Shown piece by piece: positions 35,889 to 46,999 of a stretch of DNA of 64,000 bases. The position numbers and the translations under genes are program-made. The stretch covers positions 1,426,001 to 1,490,000 of the forward strand of contig JAJFPB010000007.1 of the NCBI GenBank assembly GCA_020881915.1, read 5' to 3'. Numbering within the stretch: position 1 is the stretch's first letter; every line of letters starts with the position of its first letter. Under the pieces are notes generated by a model. It did no database searches. It saw only the letters and a list, made by a program, of their open reading frames with translations, and was not told the origin of the DNA. This stretch comes from Paramyrothecium sp. XJ0827 (taxonomy: Eukaryota; Ascomycota; Sordariomycetes; Hypocreales; Stachybotryaceae).

Positions 35889-36500
35889 ATGAGTCTCCTC
35901 CGTAGCGCAACCAGCTTCCGAATTCTACTCGGCGTGCTCGCCATCGTCACGGTTGTGGCATTCACAGGTGGATTCGCTGGCTCCGTGGATCTAGCATCGT
36001 CCATGATGGAGAGCCGAGGCGCCGGAAGCCTGGTAGACGGCCTTGCCGTTGCTTTGAAGCAGTCCGACACCTCGCCGCCAACCATCACGGTGACGGTGAC
36101 CAACAAAAACTCCGAGGCAGTCACAATCGTGTCCTACGAGTCGCCGCTCGACCCCATCGCATTCCAGCTTGGCCTCCTGTCCATCACGCCCGACGGAAAG
36201 TCTGAGCCTCTAGACTACCCTAAGGTTCAGGTTCGCAGGAAGTGGCCCCCATCGGCCGAGGAGCTGATCAGCATTGCGCCGGGCGAGAGCAAGCAGAACA
36301 AGATTGTGATAAGGGAAAATATTGTGCCCAAGGAGGATCTCGGAAGTAAGGCGTCAGTTCAACTGAAGGGGACGTGGATGAGGGTGTGGGCGCAGGCCAA
36401 GGATGCCTCTGTCATGTCAGCGCTGGAGAACGACTCTTCGAGCGCCGACGTGGTCTCGGGCGCTTTCCAGTCGGATGTTCTTGTCATCAACGTAGGCTAA
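35889..36500 (+). CDS. Membrane-anchored protein resembling a stand-alone M35 propeptide
   Basis: A single exon of 203 aa. Residues 11-30 (RILLGVLAIVTVVAFTGGFA) form a membrane anchor or uncleaved signal sequence. The rest is one beta-rich domain without cysteines. Its pattern VTNKNSEAVTIVSYESPLD (70-88) mirrors VTNVGKNNLKVLKTGSFLD in the propeptide of the deuterolysin 2.3 kb away, and IAPGESKQNKIVI (129-141) mirrors IPAGESVEVTFDI there, at comparable spacing and followed by a similar hydrophobic strand. No HEXXH or zinc ligand is present, so it is not a protease. By position (head-to-head) and shape it may bind or chaperone deuterolysin, but that is inference. It could also be an unrelated immunoglobulin-like beta sandwich. 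Confidence 0.75.
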   Translation: MSLLRSATSFRILLGVLAIVTVVAFTGGFAGSVDLASSMMESRGAGSLVDGLAVALKQSDTSPPTITVTVTNKNSEAVTIVSYESPLDPIAFQLGLLSITPDGKSEPLDYPKVQVRRKWPPSAEELISIAPGESKQNKIVIRENIVPKEDLGSKASVQLKGTWMRVWAQAKDASVMSALENDSSSADVVSGAFQSDVLVINVG

Positions 36501-37430
36501 GAATCCGATAGTTTCCCAATCATAATACGATATGAGTGTGAAGTCATCGTCCTTCGTTTTGAGGCGCACCAGGTGATTGTACCAGGTTTTTTACTTACCT
36601 ACCTTAGTCATCCCTGGGTATTTTGTTTGAGGACAGACGTCCGAATGCAAAAAGAGCAAAAACACATCATTACGGGACCGACTACACCTCACCCTTTGTC
36701 AGACGCAGGGAACACGCTGTACTTGCAGGCACCAAATAATTACCTCAGTGGCAGCCCCAGCGATTGTAGCTTAGGTACCTTACCGACGAGCCAGCAAGAG
36801 CGCGAACAGGAGCATTCCTCCCTGCCTGTACTCTAAAACGCCCTACGATGAGGTCTCCGGGACCCCTTCTGATGAACCTTGACAGCCAATGAAACACAAG
36901 GAAACTGCGTTTGTTCCTGCTTCTGTTTGTTAATGCATGTATCAATACTATACCGGTATGATCATCTTCACACTGTACCGGTACATGAGAGTGGACGGAC
37001 AGCCGTCCTTCTTTCTTTGCCGTGCCTTTTCTTTCATACGTATACTTCCCTTGAACGCAGGGGGCCAGTCTTGCGATGCCACTTCGGTGGACTATTGAGA
37101 GAAAACACCTTCCAATGGCCCACGCTTTTGGCACGGGACGAGGCTGGCTTGATGCACTCCAGGGAGGCCTTTGGCAGGATGACCTGTGCGCAGCCGCTGG
37201 TGGGGCTCTTCATTCACTCCAAGCCAGCTCCGAATCAACCTGCCAGCCATGACCAGTTCCATGTCTGAACAAAGCCCGTTTGCAAACCTTCAGTTAGCAT
37301 GGGCTTAATATTGTGTCGACGGTTTATTTAAGGCGCGGCAATGTCTTCTGCGGGCATTACCCCGAACCAGAACCTACAGGTAATCAGTTTTCCTAGCCGC
37401 CGTTTGACCATGCTGAGACGCATCATAGCT
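36501..37430. other. Intergenic region before the DUF2293 gene
   Basis: No gene is supported. An AGGTACCT palindrome lies at 36773. A TATA-like TTTATTTAAGG sits at about 37322. The frame of the next gene is open from an ATG at 37341, but that lies very close to this element and its first 30 codons look non-conserved. Confidence 0.45.
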
Positions 37431-38258
37431 ATGGCCCGGTCCGAGGTCGTTGTGAGCCCCGGGACTCCTTTGCCAAAAGGATATGGGTTCCTGAAAAAGG
37501 GCTATGCCTACAAGACGGCAATGTGCCGTCGCGAAACACATGCTGCCAACAAAACACTATTTGTGGTCAAGGACAAATCAGAAATTCTGGGCCTCAGGGC
37601 CCCATTATGGATCCTCCGAAAGGTCGGGGAGGCGGAGCGTGCCAGTCGGGGTGAAAGGCGGGAGAATGTCGCCAAACGCGACGATCAAATGCAAAATACG
37701 TTCCGCCAAACACTGGTGAGGATGTATCCGCGTATACCTGAGCAGGACATCGGCCAGATTGTTCGATGGGCCTTGCGTAAACGGAGCGGCAGAGTAGGGC
37801 GGACCAGCACCCTGCCGTTGGAGGACAAGGTATATCGGGCAGTGACTGCCCATGCTCGACATCGACACTCAGATTATGAGAGTCTTATCCGGCGAACGAG
37901 CCGTGAGAAGGCTAGGGCCGCCGTGTTCCCAACTGTTAAGAAGCTACTTACCCTGTGGAGGGGGGAGACCGGCAGCGAAGAGGACCCAATATTGTTGGAT
38001 CAGTCATCCTCCGACAATGAAATTGAGGAGGAGAACGAGGACGATTCGAAACAGAGCAGTCCTCAGAAGGCACCATCAGAAGGACGATCCAGGATGACTT
38101 CAAACACCAACACGGCTACGTCGCGGGCTATCCCGATCCGCAAACGCGAGGGAAGCGCCAGACGCGGCAGGCCAGATGTGACTCAAACTGCAGACGATCG
38201 AGAAGTACGGAAATTGGGGGGCAATCGGCGGTCAACAAGCAAGGACTCGATAGAATGA
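37431..38258 (+). CDS. DUF2293 family protein, 275 aa
   Basis: From the ATG at 37431 the protein is 275 aa. It begins MARSEVVVSPGTPLPKGYGF and continues GYAYKTAMCRRETHAANKTL and LGLRAPLWIL, matching the N-terminal block of fungal DUF2293 proteins. The following block has RMYPRIPEQDIGQIVRWALR, HSGRVGRT-like KRSGRVGRT and AVTAHARHRHSDYESL, the hallmark of the domain. The C-terminal 95 residues are acidic, then basic and Ser-rich, and look disordered. The function of the family is unknown; the basic composition suggests nuclear or nucleic-acid association. An alternative start at 37341 adds 30 residues. I prefer 37431 because homologous proteins start near this MAR- sequence and because a possible leader intron (donor about 37380, acceptor about 37428) would remove the upstream part. 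Confidence 0.85.
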   Translation: MARSEVVVSPGTPLPKGYGFLKKGYAYKTAMCRRETHAANKTLFVVKDKSEILGLRAPLWILRKVGEAERASRGERRENVAKRDDQMQNTFRQTLVRMYPRIPEQDIGQIVRWALRKRSGRVGRTSTLPLEDKVYRAVTAHARHRHSDYESLIRRTSREKARAAVFPTVKKLLTLWRGETGSEEDPILLDQSSSDNEIEEENEDDSKQSSPQKAPSEGRSRMTSNTNTATSRAIPIRKREGSARRGRPDVTQTADDREVRKLGGNRRSTSKDSIE

Positions 38259-39952
38259 GCATTGTGACCGGAGCCTAGGGGAGCAGACCACATATGGTCA
38301 GACATCACACGTTTGTAACAAGATCTTAAACGATGTATAATAGCATGAGACGCTTCAATGGAAAATCTCTACTGATTCAATGTTTCGAGGCATTTTAAAG
38401 ACTAGAAGATTGTCATGGAGCCTCGCCTTTGCATGCTTCCTGCACACATCACCTCATCTGAATCCATGACACTGTAATTTACCACGTGTGCCACCCAGTT
38501 CCCCAGACGAAGTATCCGCCGCTGGACCTGATCAAGATGAAATGCGGATGCATTAGCTTACTGCTGAAAGGCAGCCACGCAAAAAAAGGAAAGCCAACAA
38601 GAAGTAAAAAAAGTTGGTGCCAAGACATTTTGTTTGGCATTCTGTTTGAAACAGGCGAACTGTCGATCATTAGGCCCCCAAGCGACCCTGGTCCACAGCG
38701 TCAATGTTTCACGGCAAGTCTAAATTAAATTGCCCACGAGGCCGCAAAGTGCCCAAGATTTGGGAACTTTGTTCTGTGGCTTTCACCAACCAGGCTGGGG
38801 GAACTGGAGCTAAGGCAATGCCACTGGCAATGTGCTCGCTTGATGCTGCACTTGCTACTGATCCGGCACCAACGCCGAGAAGCGAGGGCGGGACGTGAGG
38901 CTGGTTGGCCGTTGCTTAACGTTGACCGTCAGAAAGGCCGTAGCGCCGCCACCTGGGGTGCTTGCCAGAGAACAATCTAATCTGAGAATAATATTCCGGA
39001 TGAACCGGTCCTCGACTTGCGTGTTTCGGGTAGAGTAGACGTTATCTATGGCTGCAACAGCCATGAGCCAGGACGGAAGCTGCGAGTTCTCCTTTCCATG
39101 GCTGGACATAGGATCAAATTACCCCCAAGATAATGGGTGTGTACGGTGAGTGGGCGGGCGATCTCTGCTTGCTGGGGGAGAGTTCGCAACGAAGACAAGC
39201 TCGGGAAGCTCCGGTAGTTGTCCGGTGGCTGGGACCAAGCATCTTGACAGACAGGCTTGTGCCGCTGCGATGGAAGCCAAAGCGTTTCGCGACGTGGGGC
39301 ACGCAATTTGGAACAACCCACGGGATGCCAGAGGCGAGTGCGTCCATGCGCCTGCAACCCCAGCTCTCGACCCCTCTCCGGTTCGCGTGTCAGGGCCTGT
39401 GCCGCCGTTAAGTGCAGGGATGGCCGTCTCTATAGGGTGTTAGTCGGCGAATGGGAAACCCATCCGTGGGTTTGCTTCGGTTGGGCTCCCCTGGTTCCTG
39501 ACGGTGCATGGGAAATTCCCCTGGGTTCGTGAATTTCGAGCAGGCCCCTGCTCTGGGATACTGTGCAGTGTGCACGACAGATGACCGAGATTTTCCTTCC
39601 TTTTTTCCCTTTCCCTTCGCCTTCGGTCAGGACACGCGAGAGGGATGAGTGCGACATTGTTTCGTTTCAACACTCCAGCTGACGTTAGTTTCAGAAGGCG
39701 CTCGGGTGGGCCGGTGCTGGTCTAAGGTACCTTAGCTTTTGTTTACTTTGCCGCAGCCGTGACGTCGAGCCGGCTTGCTTAACGTTAGTTCCGGCAGCTA
39801 CCGCCAAACACCAACTAACAAGGCGCCCCGACCCGTGCAGCACGGGAGAGCAAACCTCTCTTTACTACGCGCTGGACGACTCCGTGGAACGCTCGCGGCA
39901 AACAAACCTTCTGGCAGAGAGACCTTCGTCTCGCGCGCCCCAGGCTTCCACA
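38259..39952. other. Intergenic region and promoter of the LRR gene
   Basis: Contains only short ORFs without features on both strands, a pyrimidine-rich tract (39590-39620), and an AGGTACCT palindrome at 39725 about 230 bases before the next start codon. Confidence 0.5.
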
Positions 39953-42900
39953 ATGGACGACTCACAATACCGTGCCAGTGGGATCCCGCGATTATCACGG
40001 CTGCCACTGCCCAGACCGACGTCCGGCATCCCCAAGCCGGCATCTACTCTTCCGAGGCCGGCTTCGCTTCGTCCGGCGCCGTCGCGGGAGAGCTTGATCG
40101 CGAGAAGTAACACGACGACAGCGGCTGCTCCTGCTGCCGCCAACGATGGCCGCAATCAGAGGCTTCGCAACTCCGTCTCACGAGACCATCTCCGCTCCAG
40201 CATCGGTAACGGAGATGGCCCGACCCCACGCTTACGAGCTTCGATGTCTCGAGACCAGCTGCGGTCGAGCACCCTTCGAGCCCCTGCCCCGAAAGTAAAG
40301 TCACAGCCACCTGTGGCCTTCCCTCGAGCCTCCAGCATTGGTCCACCCGCCCAACGACGATCGAGCAGCGCCGTACACAAACCCAGCAACGAGCCTTCCC
40401 CCGAACTTCAGTCACCCTCCCCAGACTCCGATACCTTCATAATACCACGCCGCCTCACCTTGACCAGGCGCCCTTCGGAAGTCTCGCCCATGTCTCCCAT
40501 CATGGATCCGAGCTCCAGCTCATACGAAGCAAGCAGCGATGGCCGGCCCGCATCAAGCTCCACAGAGGAGAGCTCGGCTTTCGAGACGATCAAACTCCGC
40601 TCGAGCGTAAGTCGGCCCTCGCTCTCGGAGCGTACTATGGAGACGCTGGCCCAGATACCCTCCTCGCCAGCCGTGAGAAAGAAGTCCTCAGCCTTCTTCG
40701 ATCAGCCTAGACCCAAGTCCCGCGGAAACAGCACTAGCTCGCGGCCTGGCTCAAGTTACAACTCGGACCAATCGACTCGGTTCTCAACCAAAACGCCAAG
40801 TCGTCCTGGCTCAAGCGCCGACCACCACGACTCTTCCTATGCTAGTTTCAGGGCCTCTACGGCATTCAAAGCGCCTTCGACTTCCAGCGATGGCACGCCT
40901 CGGCGGCTGCCCCCTATCCAAACTGGCAGAACTCCCAATTCCCATATGACGCCCGTGAGGTCATCCATGCCCCCTCCAGCGAGAATGCTGTCCTTGGATA
41001 CTCCTTCCGGCGATGATGTGTCAAGTCCTAGTCCTAAAACCAGGAGTACTTATGGGGCCTTCCACTCCAGAGCAGGATCCCAAACCGTCGCGGCCAGGCC
41101 CTTGAAGAAGAGAACCTCAATACAGGGTCTACGAAGCAAGCCATCGCTACCGACCCTGAATCAATCCACCGACTCGGTTGCCTCCAGAAACGCATCCTCT
41201 AATTCATCACAATCCGTCAAGAGCTCGTGGGATGGAAGCATCCCGTCACTTTCCTCGGCATCGACATCGTTGACTGCAGACTCCGCCGAACCCAGTCTGC
41301 TGTCGAGTAGGAAATCTTCCAGTGCACTGCGGGAGCAAATCGCCAAGGCTAAGGCGGCAAAGCGTGCCGCTATCAAGCAAGCGATTGCATCGCAGGTCAA
41401 GACGCCTGACCAAGATGGCCTGTTGATACCGGTTGACGATGGTTTTGACTTCGGCGTCGCCCATGACGATCCCTTCAACCTTCGGAGAGGAGAGTCTCCG
41501 TCCAAGAAAGTCCTCAGCCAACGTGTTTCCGCCGCGAGAACGACCGGCAGACTCAATATTGCCGCAATGGGCCTCAAGGAAATACCACTTGAGGTGCTAA
41601 AAATGTATGAGTTGGAGAGCATCGGCACCTATGATGGGAGCTGGGCGGAGAGCGTTGACCTAACAAGATTTGTTGCTGCTGACAATGAGTTCGAGACGCT
41701 GGACGATTTCATCTTTCCTGACTCCAGTCCTGAGAGCTTACAAGAAGAAGAGGGCGGCGGCAACATTTTTGGAGGCCTGGAAACACTGGATCTGCATGGT
41801 AATTTGCTGGTCAGCATACCGATTGGCTTTCGCCGCCTCTCACAACTCACTTCCCTCAATCTTGTAAGAGAATCCTCTGTATGTTTTGCTCTCGTCTTCA
41901 TGCTAATATGCACAGTCTTCGAACCGCCTAACGAACAATACCATCGACACTATAGGCCAAATGACGAGCCTCCGTGATCTAAAGCTGGCGAACAATCTTC
42001 TCTATGGGCCTCTCAGTTGGTCAATCTCCAACCTGACCTCCCTAGAAATCCTTGATCTGCATGGAAATAATGTTTCGGCCCTGCCACGCAATATCGGAAA
42101 CATGTCGCGGCTGCGGATACTGAACCTCAACGAGAATAGCTTTGAGTCCTTGCCATTCGATGGCTTGGCGAGGCTGCCTCTGACCGAACTTCTGGTCAAG
42201 AAGAATAAGCTGTCGGGCACTTTGATAGAGGATGCGATCGAGACATTGCCGCATTTGCAGACACTTGATGTTTCGTCAAATCAATTGACGAGATTGGTGC
42301 CGTTGGGGTCTGCCATCGACCTGCCGGTCCTGCACGCCCTCTCCCTGTCGATGAACAGGCTGCAAGGGCTTCCAGACATGACCTCGTGGACTGGTCTACT
42401 GACGCTCACGGTGGATGAGAACTCATTGTCCAGCATCCCTCATAGCTTCACCAGTCTCACGAAGCTACGACATGCGGACTTTGCTAGCAACGACATTCGA
42501 GTCATCCCGCCAGAGATTGCGCGAATGGACAACCTCTCCTTGATTCGCCTCAGTGGAAACCCACTTCGAGATAAGAAGTTTGTTTCCATGACGACAGATG
42601 AGCTGAAGGAAGCCCTCGAGGCAAGACTGGAGCCACCGCCCTCGCGCGAACAGCACCGAGACCAAGCTTCTATCACGGACATCACTGGAGCCTTTGGCAG
42701 CATGAACATGATGTCAAACACCCCGACTGAAACGGTCACGACTATGGGACGGGATGATGAGGATGGAATGTCTGATGTAGACGATGACTTTGCCACGCCG
42801 CCAACGTCGGTTCCCCAGTCTCCCCGCTCCAGGTCTCAGACACTGTCTAGCCTCCGCTCACGGTCACAAACTCTATCAAACGAGACCTGGCCCGTCAAAG

Positions 42901-43586
42901 CAGGAGGCCTACTCGACAGATCGCGCACAGAATCGGCATCGCTACATCCGGTGATATGCTCCCGCATCGCATCCGAGCATCAGGTGAGGCAGGTGCACCT
43001 ACAACATAATTTATTCACAGCCGTGCCAAACTCTTTGAGCTTCTTTGCCGGGACTTTGACGATGCTATCTATGGCGAGCAATCAGATGGTGGGCGAGACT
43101 TATATCCAGGAGACGATGGAGCTACCCGCGCTCAAAGAGCTGAATTTGTCGTCGAACCACATCACAAGCATGGCGCCATTGACCAAATTCCTGCACGCTC
43201 CAACGCTGGAGAAGATTGACATTTCACTAAACAGAATTAATGCGCTGCCCCTTGCTCTGAAGGAGGCTTTCCCCGACCTAAAAGTGTTGCTGGTCAACAA
43301 TAATCATTTAATTGAACTCGACCCGGAAGCCATCCGAGGTCTGAAGATTGTGGATGCGTCTAGCAATGACATTACGCATCTAAACCCACGCATTGGGCTG
43401 CTAGGTGGTCAGGGCGGGTTGGAGAAACTAGATGTGATGGGTAATAGGTTCCGGGTGCCTCGATGGAACGTCCTGGAGCGCGGGACGGATGCGACGCTGC
43501 GGTGGCTGCGAGGCCGAGTGCCGATTGCTGAGATGGCAATGTGGCGGAGGGATAATAGCGACGACGGCACCGATGATACGGAATAA
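39953..43586 (+). CDS. Large leucine-rich-repeat protein, 1193 aa
   Basis: Two exons (39953-41863, 41916-43586) encode 1193 aa. Residues 1-520 are Ser/Pro/Arg-rich and disordered, with recurrent SRDxLRSS-like units (VSRDHLRSS, MSRDQLRSS). A short helix (about 470-490, rich in Ala and Lys) follows. From about 540 on there are two arrays of leucine-rich repeats (for example LETLDLHGNLLVSIP, LEILDLHGNNVSALP, LKELNLSSNHITSMA), separated by an acidic Ser-rich linker around 900-960. The 52-nt intron falls inside one repeat and splicing restores LNL/SSNRL. The pattern resembles fungal Lrr/LRRC40-type scaffold proteins of the SDS22-like class. No kinase, phosphatase or cyclase domain is present. The role is probably as a cytosolic or cortical scaffold (inference). 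Confidence 0.9.
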
Positions 43587-44905
43587 AGAGCTGGATATTT
43601 GAGAGGGCCTGGCGTCCACAGTATGTGCCAGGGTGCCGTGAAGAGAGGTTAGGCCTCGAACGAAGCGAACGGAGACAGCAAAAAGCATTGGTCTAAGAAC
43701 CACCCATTGGGCGGCACTCGCTGTGAAAGGAGAGGGTTGCGTATGATGACGCCGTACATGTTAATGTCAAGATACCAATTTATGTTTCTATGGAGCCATT
43801 ATGGGCAGGTTTATGGGCTTAACATGGGTGAATTATGCAGATGAATAGAGATGACTTGTCTGTTATGCTGTCTTTACGCAAGGGCGCTGCATGTGAACGG
43901 GACAGAGCTGACTGTGGCTTATGTAGGGACAGGAACGGGACGGGCGAGATGTATAGCTCTGAAACATGATAATCTGTGGAGAAGTCGGGACGGTGTGGAA
44001 TCTGTGATCCTTGGATGATAAGAGGAAGAGGGAAAAGCCTAGATAAGGTGCTTGAGCGCAGAAGGAGACGCAGAGGTTCTTTCTTCGCCCATTTAAGGCA
44101 GAGTTTACGTGGCTACCTCCATATTGAGCAGTCAATGAATATGTGATACTATTGTAAGAAGTCAGAAGTCAAGTAAAGTGAATGACCATCGGATGTCACA
44201 TGAATAAAAGGTTGAGGTGAAGTGACAAGCAGTGGATAAACCACGGGCCGTCCTTTCAAGCCTCAGCGGGTCCCGACGCTGGTTGCGGCACACCTGGAAA
44301 TAGTTAGTGGGTGCTTTGGACTCTTGACTGCCCTGGACACCCCGGCCTTTTTGACCTTGCGCCTAGTCCCGTCCGGCTGCCTGCCAGCCACTCCAGTTTC
44401 TTTTTCTCTCCCTAGCAACCAACCCAAAAGCCGACGGACCAGCCTAGCATCGTCAAATACAAGCACCAACCACTTCCCATCCCGTCCCCCAGCCCTCCGC
44501 CCGCACCAGCCAAGCAGAGCGCAGAAAAAAAACGCCGTGCTTCTTGCGTGCAGTTCGCCGCCGTCGCCTCTCCGCCTGTCGATTTTCCCCCGACCACTGC
44601 GCATTCGCTGCACCCGAGATCGCGTCGGGCTGCTGTACATATACGGCCGTTTCGAACTGGGGCGCTGAGCGCGGGTGCTACTGGGTCTCCGGCGCCAGAG
44701 GACCGTCCAAGGTCAGGCATCTCCACAGTGCTTGGGCACGCCCACGTCGAAAGCTTCCCGGACACCGACGAGCCTGTATGGACTCGACTTTTCTGCAATC
44801 GATAGAAAAACCCGGACTCGAACCCCTACCGATTTTTTAGGCTTCGAGAAACCGAGTGCCTCCACCTCGCCCGTCGCATCACCCGCCTCGTTCGCAAACC
44901 AAATC
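43587..44905. other. Intergenic region plus unclear 5' end of the next gene
   Basis: Bases 43587-44250 are the LRR gene 3' flank. From about 44500 there is GC-rich, coding-like sequence in two overlapping frames leading into the next gene, but no ATG in frame. See the finding on a possible frameshift at 44734. Confidence 0.45.
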
Positions 44906-46639
44906 ATGGCTTCCGATATGGAGGTCGAAGCTCGGCAGCCGAGCCAAGTTCTGCAAGACGAGCAGAGCACCAGTCCCATTGAGCCGTCGACGCCGCTGGA
45001 AACAGGCCCTCCCGATTCCTCCCAGGTCACGCTGCCGTCCACCGAGATACCTCCCTCGCCCATTGAACCCAATGAGTCGTTCAAGACGGAGGTCAACGAC
45101 GACCGAGCGGCCACTACCATCATCCCTTCGTCGCTGACGCCGCCGCCCTCGACCCAGGTCACCGCACACAATGGCACCGCCCGCCGTGCCTACTCCAACT
45201 CCCAGCAGACCACTTTCTTTTCCCCTCCTGCCACGATCCTTGCTGCCATGCGTGATCGTGAGATCGGGTCGGGCTACGAGCCGCCCTCACCGCAGCGTGT
45301 GCTAGAGGCGTCCGCCGACCAACTCCGAGCCATGCTGCAGAGCTGCATTGCTGAGCACCAGCGGCTCAAGATGGAGACGGCGCACCACAAGCTGCAGAAC
45401 AACCTCCTGAGCCTGCAGGCCGACGAGGATTCCAAGCGAGCCGCCGTGGAGCACGACATGGTCCGCAGGGAAGTCGACGCCCTCCGGATGGCGGAGCACT
45501 CCCGCCAAGCAAGGCGGGAGCTCAGCACGGCATCCGATACCCACCACGCAAAGTACCTGCAGATGAAGACGTGGTACGAGGCGGCCATGGAGGAGAACGA
45601 GATGCTTCACCGACGGGTCAAGGTGGCCAAGAAGCTCATCCAACAAAAAGAGGAGGAGACCATCAGCCTCACCGAGGAGAGGGAGATGCTGCTGACTCGC
45701 ATCCGCGAGAACCGCGAGCACTTCCACATGTTGTGCAGCCCCGGGGGCATTTTCCACAATGCCTTGACGCCGAAGCAGCAGGCCGTCTCGACCCCACAGC
45801 AGCACCGCGCGACTCCACGCCAGACGCCCAAGTCTACACGCCGCGATGACCGCGATGAGCATGGCTTGTCAGCGCTTCTGCAAGCAATGAGCCAGGATCA
45901 CAACACCGCCAACAACAATAGCGCTCCGTCCACACCGATTACTTCACACCGCCTTGCGCCCCGAATAGTCGGCAAGCATCACCGCAACTCCCAATCCATG
46001 TCTTCCCTTCCCACCACCCCTCTCAATCGCCCACGTGTCGAGCATTCGGGTCTGCTGCCATCGGTGGACCTAGTACCCCAGACGGAACCCCCTCGGCGGT
46101 ATGGACAAAGAAATCCCGTCCCCGTCACTCCTGTAGCAAGGCCAGAGCAGCGACGACGCAAAAGCCGTGAGAGCACCATCTCAGCCGATGACAATGAGGA
46201 GCTTGCCAGACAGGCTCTGCAGTCCGTGGCGGCAGCTCAATCCTTCGCGTCACGCGGGACGAGGAGCTCACGGCGCGGGAGCCCAGGGGAGAGTCGCAGA
46301 ACAGACGGAGAAGTCGTTGAGGATGAATTGACGGATAGCCAAGCGACACAGGCAGCGACCGAAATGCTGCGCCGCGACGCTCGACAGAGCTTCGAGGTCG
46401 CCAACGCAAGAGGCTTGAGGGACGGCTCACCAGGGCCGACGGATCGGATAGCCACGATGCAGGCCAAGCTGATCGCCAACATCACGGGCAGCCTGGACAA
46501 GCGCAAGTTCAGCGGCAGCCACAGCGCGACGGAGGATGCGCGCCGCGAGCCGGGCAGCCCGGCGAAGAAGATGCGGGGAGGTAGCGGGCTGCTGGAGGAG
46601 CCGAGGAGGGTCGGCCTAGGTATACAATACAGCCAGTGA
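44906..46639 (+). CDS. Coiled-coil protein of unknown function, at least 577 aa
   Basis: From the first in-frame ATG (44906) the protein is 577 aa; the frame is open back to 44675 without an ATG. The N-terminal part is Ser/Pro/Thr-rich. Residues about 115-275 form a long coiled coil (LRAMLQSCIAEHQRLKMETA, then segments like EENEMLHRRVKVAKKLIQQK), followed by a conserved-looking HFHMLCSPGGIF. The C-terminal 280 residues are disordered, basic and Ser/Arg-rich, ending GLGIQYSQ. The region just upstream of the ATG (LYGLDFSAIDRKTRTRTP, TDFLGFEKP) looks like genuine protein, so the true N-terminus is probably longer. No enzyme domain is present. Proteins of this type may be cytoskeletal or septal, but nothing here shows it. 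Confidence 0.75.
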   Translation: MASDMEVEARQPSQVLQDEQSTSPIEPSTPLETGPPDSSQVTLPSTEIPPSPIEPNESFKTEVNDDRAATTIIPSSLTPPPSTQVTAHNGTARRAYSNSQQTTFFSPPATILAAMRDREIGSGYEPPSPQRVLEASADQLRAMLQSCIAEHQRLKMETAHHKLQNNLLSLQADEDSKRAAVEHDMVRREVDALRMAEHSRQARRELSTASDTHHAKYLQMKTWYEAAMEENEMLHRRVKVAKKLIQQKEEETISLTEEREMLLTRIRENREHFHMLCSPGGIFHNALTPKQQAVSTPQQHRATPRQTPKSTRRDDRDEHGLSALLQAMSQDHNTANNNSAPSTPITSHRLAPRIVGKHHRNSQSMSSLPTTPLNRPRVEHSGLLPSVDLVPQTEPPRRYGQRNPVPVTPVARPEQRRRKSRESTISADDNEELARQALQSVAAAQSFASRGTRSSRRGSPGESRRTDGEVVEDELTDSQATQAATEMLRRDARQSFEVANARGLRDGSPGPTDRIATMQAKLIANITGSLDKRKFSGSHSATEDARREPGSPAKKMRGGSGLLEEPRRVGLGIQYSQ

Positions 46640-46999
46640 GACACGGCATCTAGAGAAAGAGAATTGGGATAAGGAGATGCAGCACCCGCTAGGGCTTGGC
46701 CGGCTGCGTCACGTTTTGATACCACGATATTGAATCGGTTATGATGGATTATGACGAGCGTCAATGTGAGTTTTTTTGGGAAGATTCAGGAATTATATAA
46801 TAGGACTACCTGCGATTGCGCAGTATTGTATTAAAGTCTTGCGTCCATGCACGTTTCCGTTGACTTTCCAAATTGTTGATTGATGAGGTAAAACTCCACT
46901 TGGGCCAAAGTTCAAATGCCCAGCCGAGCCCGCTAAGGTATCCTATATGCAGTATGAACAGATATCCAAATACACGTCATGTCATGATGTTGTCGTTCC
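46640..46999. other. Short convergent intergenic region
   Basis: 360 bases between the stop codons of two convergent genes; AT-richer than its surroundings and expected to hold both 3' UTRs. Confidence 0.5.
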
